36,471 nucleotides of DNA from Bacteroidales bacterium (GTDB lineage: Bacteria > Bacteroidota > Bacteroidia > Bacteroidales > VadinHA17). The position numbers were made by a program, and so were the translations under genes. Under the pieces are notes generated by a model. That model ran no database searches and was not told where the DNA came from. It saw nothing but the letters and a program-made list of their open reading frames with translations. Of the stretch, positions 28,842-36,471 are shown in pieces; the stretch's first letter is position 1, and every line of letters starts with the position of its first letter. The DNA lies in contig JALONU010000019.1 of assembly GCA_025454775.1 (NCBI GenBank), positions 1 through 36,471 of the forward strand, given 5' to 3'.

Positions 28842-31800
28842 ATGAACTGCATTGTATTTTCGCGGACGGCTGCAGCTTCACTGGTATTCCTGCTGACCGT
28901 TCCATTATTTTCTCAATCGCTTGAAGAAGGATTCCTCGACCCTCCCGTATCCGCAAAGCCCAGAACCTGGTGGCATTGGACAAACAGCAACATAAGCACC
29001 GAAGGTATCACAAAGGACCTCGAATGGATGAAGAATGCAGGTATAGGCGGCTTTCAGATAGCCGACGTGGCATCAGGCCAGGGACAGATTGTTGAGAAGA
29101 AAATCCCTTTCGGATCTCCCGAATGGTACAATGCAGTGCGTCATGCCGCTGCGGAGGCAGACAGGCTGGGCCTCGAAATGACAGTTTTCAGCTCTCCCGG
29201 CTGGAGCCTTACCGGAGGTCCCTGGGTAAAACCGGAACAGGCTATGAAAAAACTGGTGTGGAGCGAAATGAACCTTAAAGGGCCCCTGAAATTCAAGGGT
29301 AAGCTCCCCCCTGTTCCCTCGAACGAAGGACCTGTCAGAAACCTGTCCAGATCTGCCAAACCCGGCCCCAACGAATCAAAATTTTCAAGGGATTTTCTTG
29401 TACTGGCCTTCCCAACGCCCCGGGATGAAACAGATATTCGGAGCTTAAATCCCGTCATAACCACCTCCGGAGGTCCGGTCGATACAGAAGCACTTCTCGA
29501 TGACGACCTTAATACTGCAGCCAGGATAAGATCGGGAAAGGACAGGACAACAACCTGGATCCAGTTCTTATTCGACAAACCCGTGTCAGTCAAGGCTGTG
29601 ACCCTCGCCAACCGGAGCGGTATCCCCGTCGGTACCATAAAAGCAGGCAATGACCCTTCTCAACTTAAAACACTTGCAATACTTCCCGGTCCTCAGCTGT
29701 ACAGAGCCGGGAAGGTTACAACATACTCATTTACTGAGACCGCAGCCACCTGTTTCCGGGTTGAATTTACCGGTGCTCCATTGAGGCCGGCAGACGTAAT
29801 GGCAGAAACAGTCACAAAACCCGATTCAGTGTATGTTTTCAGCGAGCTGAAACTGCACACGGGAGCAAGGATCAACAGGTGGGAAGACAAGGCAGGGTTC
29901 TACCATCTGTTTGCATATGAACCTGTTGAATCCGTATCAGTGCCCCAGCCATCAGCCGTGGATGAAGCCAGGATCATAAACCTCACTTCAATGCTGAAAC
30001 CTGACGGTTCCTTCGAATGGGATGTTCCCGCAGGCGATTGGACAATAATGAGATTCGGATATTCCCTTACAGGATCTACAAACAGGCCTGCCGTTCCTTC
30101 GGGATCCGGATTTGAGGTCGACAAGCTCAGCAGCCGCCACAGCGAGGACTATATAAGGGCTTATACGGATCCTATCAGGCAGTCGCTGGGGCAGTTGTAT
30201 GGCAGAAGCATGCAATACGTTCTTCTCGACAGCTGGGAAGCAGGAATGCAGAACTGGACAGATGAAATGACCGGGGAATTTGCCCGGAGAAGAGGATATG
30301 ATCCCACGCCTTACCTGCCCTGTCTTGCAGGAAGGGTGGTTGGAAACAGTGAGTTTAGCGACAGGTTTCTCTGGGATTTCAGGCGTACCCTGGCCGATAT
30401 GTTCGCAGAAAACCATTTCAAGGTGATCACGGATTATCTTCATAACCAGGGAATTAAAACTTATGGCGAAGTATCGGGCGTCTCCCTTGAGATCCTCGAG
30501 GATGCCCTGCTGTGCAAGAAATATGTTGATATACCGATGGGAGAATTCTGGCGCGGGAAAATGCATCCTGATCTTATGTACTACCAGGACGTGAGAGGCG
30601 CCGCGTCTGCCTCGCATATTTACGGGAAAAATATCGTGGCAACGGAATCATTCACAGGAGGAGGATTTGATTCACCACGATCACTGAAGGAGACCGGCGA
30701 TTACTGGTTCTCCCAGGGTGTGAACAGGATCATCTTTCATACCTCGGCACACCAGCCTCTCGACACGAAGCCTGGCAACACGATGGTAGGTACGCACATT
30801 AACAGGAATATAACCTGGGCAGAACAGGCCGGTCCTTTCATGAAATATCTTGCCAGGAACTCCTTCATGCTACAGCAGGGTACATTTGTGGCTGATATTG
30901 CATACCTGCTCAATGAGGGCGCTCCATCCACGATGCCGATATGGGGTGAAGGCCTCTCCCCTGCCCTGCCTGAAGGTTACGACTTCGACTATATAAATGC
31001 CGATGTCCTGCTTAACCTTATGACAGTCAACACCGACGGAAAGCTGTCACTGCCATCAGGCATGGCATACGAGCTGCTTGTTCTCCCTCCAACAGATAAA
31101 ATGACCCTTCCAGTCCTCAGGAAGCTCCATTCACTTGTAATCGCCGGGGCCAGGATCAGCGGACAGAGGCCCCTGACGACCCCGGGACTCACAGGTTACC
31201 CCGGTTCGCAGAAAGAGTTCGATGAGCTTGTCTCCGGGCTCTGGGGCGACCTTGACGGAATCAGCCGCACGATAAGGACCTTCGGAAAAGGAAAGGTATA
31301 CTGGGGTGTCTCGCCCGGAAGAATTCTTGAAATGAATGGTGTCAATCCTGATGTTATATTAAATGCCTCGCGGGGCGAAATTTCGTGGATACACCGCAGA
31401 ACAAAGGATGAGGATATCTATTTCATTGTCAACCTGACCGATACGACGGCGAACCTCAGCATGAAATTCCGCACCACAGGTCGTGAAGCTGAGATATGGG
31501 ATCCCTCGGCAGGCACTGTCAGGCCTGCCTCTTACTTTATCTCACAGTCAAATACTGCTGTTCCACTGTTTCTTGGGAAACGGCAATCCGTGTTCGTCGT
31601 GTTCAGAAAAGAAACCAATATAAAGACAAGGACTATCCCTCAGGCAGAGCCTGTACTGATAACCACGCTCACGGGGCCCTGGGACATCAGCTTTCCTCCT
31701 GACCTGGGAGCTCCCGCAGGTATAAGCGTTGAGAAACTTGAATCGTGGACATCGAATGCTGATGAGGGTATAAAATATTTTTCGGGGACTGCAACATATA

Positions 31801-32132
31801 CAAAGACTTTTGAAGTCCCGAAAAGATGGATGGCCGGAGGGCAGAAGCTGATCCTTGACCTCGGCAAAGTTGGTGATCTGGCCGAAGTTAAGGTAAACGG
31901 CCAGCCTGCCGGAATTCTATGGGACCATCCTTTCCGGACCGACATAACATCTCTCGTCAGGAAAGGTTCCAATACCCTTGAGATCATGGTTACCAACGAG
32001 TGGACCAACAGGCTTGCCGGCGATCAGAAGGCGGCTCCCGGGAAGAAGGTCCTGAACTCTTCAATGTTTGTATTTTCGAGGGGATTGAGTGAATCGGGGC
32101 TTATGGGGCCTGTAAGGATACTGCGTGAGTAG
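28842..32132 (+). CDS. glycoside hydrolase, GH106 (alpha-L-rhamnosidase)-like, secreted
   Basis: Signal peptide ...VFLLTVPLFSQS; KPRTWWHWTNSNISTEGITKDLEWMKNAGIGGFQIADVASGQGQ..., LGLEMTVFSSPGWSLTGGPWVKPEQAMKKLVWSE; C-terminal GH2-like beta-sandwich (LDLGKVGDLAEVKVNGQPAGILWDHPFRTDIT). Confidence 0.88.
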   Translation: MNCIVFSRTAAASLVFLLTVPLFSQSLEEGFLDPPVSAKPRTWWHWTNSNISTEGITKDLEWMKNAGIGGFQIADVASGQGQIVEKKIPFGSPEWYNAVRHAAAEADRLGLEMTVFSSPGWSLTGGPWVKPEQAMKKLVWSEMNLKGPLKFKGKLPPVPSNEGPVRNLSRSAKPGPNESKFSRDFLVLAFPTPRDETDIRSLNPVITTSGGPVDTEALLDDDLNTAARIRSGKDRTTTWIQFLFDKPVSVKAVTLANRSGIPVGTIKAGNDPSQLKTLAILPGPQLYRAGKVTTYSFTETAATCFRVEFTGAPLRPADVMAETVTKPDSVYVFSELKLHTGARINRWEDKAGFYHLFAYEPVESVSVPQPSAVDEARIINLTSMLKPDGSFEWDVPAGDWTIMRFGYSLTGSTNRPAVPSGSGFEVDKLSSRHSEDYIRAYTDPIRQSLGQLYGRSMQYVLLDSWEAGMQNWTDEMTGEFARRRGYDPTPYLPCLAGRVVGNSEFSDRFLWDFRRTLADMFAENHFKVITDYLHNQGIKTYGEVSGVSLEILEDALLCKKYVDIPMGEFWRGKMHPDLMYYQDVRGAASASHIYGKNIVATESFTGGGFDSPRSLKETGDYWFSQGVNRIIFHTSAHQPLDTKPGNTMVGTHINRNITWAEQAGPFMKYLARNSFMLQQGTFVADIAYLLNEGAPSTMPIWGEGLSPALPEGYDFDYINADVLLNLMTVNTDGKLSLPSGMAYELLVLPPTDKMTLPVLRKLHSLVIAGARISGQRPLTTPGLTGYPGSQKEFDELVSGLWGDLDGISRTIRTFGKGKVYWGVSPGRILEMNGVNPDVILNASRGEISWIHRRTKDEDIYFIVNLTDTTANLSMKFRTTGREAEIWDPSAGTVRPASYFISQSNTAVPLFLGKRQSVFVVFRKETNIKTRTIPQAEPVLITTLTGPWDISFPPDLGAPAGISVEKLESWTSNADEGIKYFSGTATYTKTFEVPKRWMAGGQKLILDLGKVGDLAEVKVNGQPAGILWDHPFRTDITSLVRKGSNTLEIMVTNEWTNRLAGDQKAAPGKKVLNSSMFVFSRGLSESGLMGPVRILRE

Positions 32133-32171
32133 AAGACTATCTTATAACTAAATTAATATCAGGATATTAGT

Positions 32172-32789
32172 ATGAAAGCTAAAAGCGATTCCCATACCAC
32201 TGAATGGATACTGGCTGAAATAATGCAAAAGATGCCCTCAGGCCTGAGAATTTCCGGCAATCCCCTGGTTGCTGATGGAAAATATGGAAAGTCAGTTGCC
32301 TTCAATGGCTCATCTGACGCCATATTCCTGGAGAGCAATCCTCTTTCAGAATTGGATGAATTCACTATTGAGGTGATTTTCATGCCTCAGAGCGGAGGCA
32401 GTTTTGAACAGCGCTTTCTGCATTGCGGCGAGACCCAGGGCGACAGGGTGCTCCTTGAGCTGAGGGCCACAGAAACACACTGGTACTTCGATGCGTTCAT
32501 TGCAGTCGGTGAAGAAAAATGTACGCTTATCGATCCAGACCGGCTTCATCCGCTCAATGAATGGTATCATGCGGCCTATGTAAACGATAATGGAAAGCTC
32601 ACCACATGGATCAGTGGAAGGAAAGAGATTGAAGGTGATATTATTATTTCTCCGGTTAAAGGCAGCAGAACCTCAATTGGTGCAAGGCAGAATGAGGTTT
32701 CGTGGTTCAGAGGCATTATACACAAAATAAGGATCACGGAAAAAGCCCTTGAACCTGACTCTTTTCTTAAAGTCCGTACAATAAACTGA
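32172..32789 (+). CDS. LamG/concanavalin A-like lectin-fold domain protein
   Basis: GKYGKSVAFNGSSDAIFLESNPLSELDEFTIEVIFMPQSGG...NEWYHAAYVNDNGKLTTWISGRKEIEG...TSIGARQNEVSWFRGIIHKIRI: typical LamG strands; no signal peptide visible. Confidence 0.8.
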   Translation: MKAKSDSHTTEWILAEIMQKMPSGLRISGNPLVADGKYGKSVAFNGSSDAIFLESNPLSELDEFTIEVIFMPQSGGSFEQRFLHCGETQGDRVLLELRATETHWYFDAFIAVGEEKCTLIDPDRLHPLNEWYHAAYVNDNGKLTTWISGRKEIEGDIIISPVKGSRTSIGARQNEVSWFRGIIHKIRITEKALEPDSFLKVRTIN

Positions 32790-32799
32790 TGAAGATCCT

Positions 32800-32833
32800 C
32801 ACCGGTTGCCCACAGGGAAAAAGATAACCGGTG
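32800..32833. terminator. candidate hairpin between convergent genes
   Basis: CACCGGTT (32800-32807) / AACCGGTG (32826-32833); no T-tract. Confidence 0.35.
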
Positions 32834-32870
32834 GGATATTCGCCAGAAAACTTAAAAACGCTACCCGTCC

Positions 32871-34190
32871 TTAAATCAGTTTCCAGGGTTTCCTGTACTC
32901 GTAGTGCATCAGCTTTGTTGCAGCACCATCCGTGTCGTCTACAAATGATTCGGTTGCAGGATCCCATTTTACCGTACGTTTCAGCTCGCAGGCAATGTTG
33001 CCAAGTGTGCAGACCAGACAGCTGCTGTGCCCCACCTCAACAGGAACAACAGGATCTTTTCTGGAGCGGACGGCTTCTATGAAATTCACCTGGTGAGGTA
33101 TCCTGGTCTCGTAAGGACCTTCCACCTTAGTTTCACTTTCAGGAAGGTTCCATGCCGGGTCGGAAGCCTGGAAATAGCCCCTGGCAACTTCTATCCATCC
33201 TTTCTCACCCCAGAATTTCACTCCCTTTGTTTTCTTCTCATCAAAAGGCTCGGATGTCATCACGGTGCCGCTGGCATATTTAAATGTCATATACTCTGTA
33301 CCGTCGCCAATCGGTGATATCTCCACAGGTCCGTTCTTATCCATGCCAAGACCCCACTGGGCAATGTCGAACATATGAGCTCCCCAGTCGGTGGTGAAGC
33401 CTCCTCCCATTTCCTTGTACCATCTCCAGGCGCCCCAGATATCTTCATTCTTCTCAGGATCAAGGGATATTGGCGGATCCAGCTGGTTGTTGAAATGGAT
33501 TGGCACATTAAGCGGGCCGAGCCACAGATCCCAGTTAAGATCGGCGGGCAGGGGCTCTTCAGGAAGGTCGTAAGGTTTAGGGGGTGCACCCACGTATGCA
33601 TTTACAAGTGAGATTGCACCTAGGGTACCTGACTGTACAAGCTTAACGGCATGCTGGAATTCGGCACTCGAGCGCTGCTGGCTTCCGAGGCCGAAGATAA
33701 TATTATTGCCGCGGACAGCTTTAACAAGTTCCTGTCCCTCCCTGATGGTGAAGGTCATGGGTTTTTCAAGGTAGATATCCTTTCCGGCCTTGCATGCAGC
33801 CACTGCGATCATGGCGTGCGAATGGTCCGGTACAGCGATTACAACAGCGTCAATATCCTTTCGTTTCAGGATGTCCTGGTATTTTTCGCAGGTGCTCACC
33901 TCAACTTTTCTTCCTGCTTTTTCATAGAAGGCATTCACCCTCTTCTCGAACCTTTTTCGCTTGATCCCGTAGACATCGCATCCTGCGAGAACTGTGACTC
34001 CCTCAATCTGGATGAATCCGTTGAGGAGGAACATTGCCTGCCGGCCGAGACCAATGAAGCCGAGGCGGATGGTCCCGTCTGATTTGGGTTTGCATCCCGT
34101 GAGATGCGGTAGTACTGCAAGTCCGGCTGCTCCGGCTGCGGCAGCGGTCAGGAACTGACGCCTTGACCAGTTCTTTTTCTGATTTTCCAT
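32871..34190 (-). CDS. Gfo/Idh/MocA-family oxidoreductase with Tat-like signal
   Basis: MENQKKNWSRRQFLTAAAAGAAGLAVLPHLTGC; IRLGFIGLGRQAMFLLNG; DIDAVVIAVPDHSHAMIAVAACKAGKDIYLEKPMT. ORF start at 34286 is probably upstream of the true ATG at 34190. Confidence 0.92.
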   Translation of the reverse strand: MENQKKNWSRRQFLTAAAAGAAGLAVLPHLTGCKPKSDGTIRLGFIGLGRQAMFLLNGFIQIEGVTVLAGCDVYGIKRKRFEKRVNAFYEKAGRKVEVSTCEKYQDILKRKDIDAVVIAVPDHSHAMIAVAACKAGKDIYLEKPMTFTIREGQELVKAVRGNNIIFGLGSQQRSSAEFQHAVKLVQSGTLGAISLVNAYVGAPPKPYDLPEEPLPADLNWDLWLGPLNVPIHFNNQLDPPISLDPEKNEDIWGAWRWYKEMGGGFTTDWGAHMFDIAQWGLGMDKNGPVEISPIGDGTEYMTFKYASGTVMTSEPFDEKKTKGVKFWGEKGWIEVARGYFQASDPAWNLPESETKVEGPYETRIPHQVNFIEAVRSRKDPVVPVEVGHSSCLVCTLGNIACELKRTVKWDPATESFVDDTDGAATKLMHYEYRKPWKLI

Positions 34191-34248
34191 TACTTTGATT
34201 TTAGGGTTATTTATATTCTGGTTAGTTCTTTCCAGTGAGTTCTTAAAA

Positions 34249-35613
34249 TTAGAATTTTCTTTGGAAAACATCCTTACTGTATTCAAGTTTTATGACCATA
34301 ATGCTGTCAGCCATCTCATTCACAGGAAGATTCCTGAGCCGAAGGTAGGGTTTCTGCTCAGTATGATCGCTGGGAGAAAGGTTCACAATATGGTCTATGC
34401 TCCTTCCGTCATTGAGCAGCGTTACGCTCACCGGTTTGACATCGAGGGGCTTAAGCTTGAAGCCGTTACCCGGAATACCTTTATGAAGATGCAGGTAAAA
34501 CGTGTTCCCCCGCCTTGTAACCAGTACATCATTCACCCTGATAATTCCCGATGCCGGTTCGGCAAGCTCAAATGATTCCCTGACTGAAGAATACCATTTC
34601 CCGATCCTTTTCAGTATCGAAGCTGATTTTTCAGGTATCACACCTTCAGCGGTCGGACCCACATTCAGAAGGTAGTTCGCTCCGCGTGCCAGATAACGGT
34701 CTATGCTTCCCATAAGATGAAAGTCTGAATAATAGTCCTCATCAGATTTGTATCCCCAGCTTTCCATTCCCACCGACTGGCATGCTTCTGTCGCCCTCTC
34801 CAGCTTTTCAGCTCCGGCAGCTGCCGTGTCAAAATCGCGTTCAGGGGTTCCGAAATCGCCATCATCGAATCCCCTGTTGTTGATCACAGCTTTGGGCTGA
34901 AGCTTTCTTATCATTTCATTTACAGACGGATCCTTATACCCGGGAACGTTCATGTCCCACCAGAAGCCGTGTATCTGTCCGTAATCAGTACAGAGTTCCC
35001 TGACCTGTACCCTGAGGAAGTCCATGTACCTGTCCCAGTCGGGCTGATCACCGGCTTCAGGCTTCGGAAGTTCATGATGCCTTCCCTGGTTAGGGTAATT
35101 AGGATGGTTCCAGTCAGCGATGGAATAGTACAGGCAGAGGGGTATTTCCCTTTTATGACATGCATCAGCAAGCATCCCTATAATATCCTTCTTATAGGGA
35201 GTGTTCATAGTATTGAATTGTGTCTGTCTTGTATCCCAGAGACAGAATCCGTCATGGTGCTTTGTGGTCACGGTTATATATTTCATCCCTGCCTCCTGCA
35301 TCAGGTCGAGCCATTTATCCGGATCGAATTTTCTCGGATTCCATTGAGCTGCAAGTTTTACATATTCCTGCCTGGGCACTCTTGCCCGCCACTGGTGCTG
35401 TTCATGCCATGCAGGGATTGAGTATATACCCCAGTGGACGAACATACCGAACCTCTTTTCGAAAAACCAGTCACGGCCATCGCCGAATTTCAATTGCGAG
35501 GCTGTCGAAGACAATGAAACAACGTCCTTTAGAATACCCGGGACCGGATCAGCTGAAAATAAAGGCAATGCAGCGCCCAATGCCGCCGTCTTAATCATTT
35601 CTCTGCGTTTCAT
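34249..35613 (-). CDS. alpha-L-fucosidase-like glycoside hydrolase (GH29)
   Basis: WFFEKRFGMFVHWGIYSIPAWHEQHQW; WNPRKFDPDKWLDLMQEAGMKYITVTTKHHDGFCLWDTRQTQFN; IHGFWWDMNVPGY; YLLNVGPTAEGVIP. Confidence 0.93.
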   Translation of the reverse strand: MKRREMIKTAALGAALPLFSADPVPGILKDVVSLSSTASQLKFGDGRDWFFEKRFGMFVHWGIYSIPAWHEQHQWRARVPRQEYVKLAAQWNPRKFDPDKWLDLMQEAGMKYITVTTKHHDGFCLWDTRQTQFNTMNTPYKKDIIGMLADACHKREIPLCLYYSIADWNHPNYPNQGRHHELPKPEAGDQPDWDRYMDFLRVQVRELCTDYGQIHGFWWDMNVPGYKDPSVNEMIRKLQPKAVINNRGFDDGDFGTPERDFDTAAAGAEKLERATEACQSVGMESWGYKSDEDYYSDFHLMGSIDRYLARGANYLLNVGPTAEGVIPEKSASILKRIGKWYSSVRESFELAEPASGIIRVNDVLVTRRGNTFYLHLHKGIPGNGFKLKPLDVKPVSVTLLNDGRSIDHIVNLSPSDHTEQKPYLRLRNLPVNEMADSIMVIKLEYSKDVFQRKF

Positions 35614-35649
35614 AATTTCTTACAAATAAAGTCCTTATGTTGTTAAGGA

Positions 35650-35689
35650 ACTGCAAGACCGCAAGACCGCAAGACTGCAGGACCTTAGA
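35650..35689. repeat. 8-bp word array related to that at 14581-14683
   Basis: ACTGCAAG ACCGCAAG ACCGCAAG ACTGCAGG ACCTTAGA; next to the stop codon of the GntR gene. Confidence 0.75.
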
Positions 35690-36401
35690 ACCTACCGAAG
35701 ATAGAATATTTCTCTGTATTACAGAATATTGAGGAATATAGAAAAAGACCCGGGTTGTTTGTTTCCATTTTTCTTTCAAGGTGAAGCACCGGCTGTCCTC
35801 TTTTGAGGTGGAGGAAGCGGCTGATCTTTTCAGAGGCGGGAATTGCCTTGATACGTTGCTCACCTCCCTTTATTTCAATATGGTAATGATCCCTGAGTAT
35901 CCTGAAAAGGGATCTGTTCTCGAACTGCCTGGAGGTGATCCTTGGCAGGTTGATATTTGCTATATAGCTGATATCGTAGAATATAGGTACATCATCGAGG
36001 AGCCTGAGCCTTTCCATGTAGATGCAGCCTGATTCCTTCTCGAGACCGGAAAGCGCAAACATGAAGTTCTCTTCCCAGGGTATGATGTGAGGTTTTACTA
36101 TTATTCTGGTCTTTAGCTTCCTGTCCCCTACTGCTGAAGTGGTTCCTGATACCGAGAGTATACCTATTTCGCGCGGAAGGTGATGAACAATACTGCCTTT
36201 ACCCTGGTGCTTGATGATATAGCCATCGTTGGCAAGGGTGGCCAGCGACTGCCTGACGGTAGGCCTCGTCATCCCGTAAAGCTGGCAAAGTTCATTTTCA
36301 GAAGGCAGCAGGTCGCCCTCCTTGTATACACCTTCGCTGATATGCCTGCGCAGGATCTCATAAAGCCGCTTGTGCTGCGGGATGCTCTTCAGGGACACCA
36401 T
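35685..36401 (-). CDS. GntR-family transcriptional regulator (UTRA/HutC subfamily)
   Basis: wHTH KRLYEILRRHISEGVYKEGDLLPSENELCQLYGMTRPTVRQSLATLANDGYIIKHQGKGSIV plus UTRA domain; ORF track start 36446, internal MVSLKSIPQHKRLYE at 36401 is preferred. Confidence 0.9.
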   Translation of the reverse strand: MVSLKSIPQHKRLYEILRRHISEGVYKEGDLLPSENELCQLYGMTRPTVRQSLATLANDGYIIKHQGKGSIVHHLPREIGILSVSGTTSAVGDRKLKTRIIVKPHIIPWEENFMFALSGLEKESGCIYMERLRLLDDVPIFYDISYIANINLPRITSRQFENRSLFRILRDHYHIEIKGGEQRIKAIPASEKISRFLHLKRGQPVLHLERKMETNNPGLFLYSSIFCNTEKYSIFGRF

Positions 36402-36432
36402 CTGAATATTTTTTGTAAATATATCAAGTTTT

Positions 36433-36448
36433 ACTTGTAAATACAAGT
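36433..36448. promoter_or_regulatory. palindromic candidate operator upstream of the GntR gene
   Basis: ACTTGTA-AA-TACAAGT: 7-bp arms, centre AA, ~32 nt upstream of the preferred start; resembles the GT-N-AC symmetry of HutC-subfamily operators. A degenerate neighbour TTGTAAATATATCAAG lies at 36413-36428. Confidence 0.55.
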
Positions 36449-36471
36449 TATTTTCTATATTTTTGTATCCG

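Noticed and set aside
35616-35632. Possible second GntR operator upstream of the GH29 gene (TTCTTACAAATAAAG)
   Set aside because: Only loosely similar to ACTTGTANNTACAAGT and lacking dyad symmetry.

Overview
This is a gene-dense fragment of a Bacteroidota chromosome, probably Bacteroidales/Marinilabiliales-like. That placement rests on the gene families and on TTTG-N19/21-TAACTTTG promoters. Left part: the C-terminal portion of a TonB-dependent receptor (frameshifted near 815-834) followed by a DUF4249-type lipoprotein; an acidic orphan lipoprotein; the primary sigma factor RpoD; a Do/DegQ-family protease; DapF; an S9-type alpha/beta hydrolase flanked by two REP-like elements; RlmN; DacB/PBP4; a DUF362 ferredoxin-like protein; and GyrB. 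Middle: an outer-membrane beta-barrel plus large TPR protein pair, FtsE, a FemAB/GNAT-like protein, a polysaccharide deacetylase-like protein, MFS and EamA transporters, and a TPP-dependent acetolactate-synthase-like gene that is split, apparently by an out-of-frame deletion. Right part: an RNA-binding neighbourhood (a ribosomal THX-like protein with a very long Lys-rich tail, an NYN+LOTUS protein, an RRM protein and a cold-shock protein), then a small carbohydrate-catabolism cluster (GH106-like, LamG-like, Gfo/Idh/MocA, GH29 and a GntR/UTRA regulator with a palindromic candidate operator). Several intergenic gaps hold regular short arrays: 7-bp x6 (two different words), an 8-bp word family at two sites (one a perfect 28-bp inverted repeat), and a C/G-tract block. 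No tRNA, rRNA, CRISPR array or intact transposase was recognised. The best candidates for something unusual are the THX-like protein with its tail, the REP-bracketed hydrolase, the short-word arrays, and the two disrupted genes.
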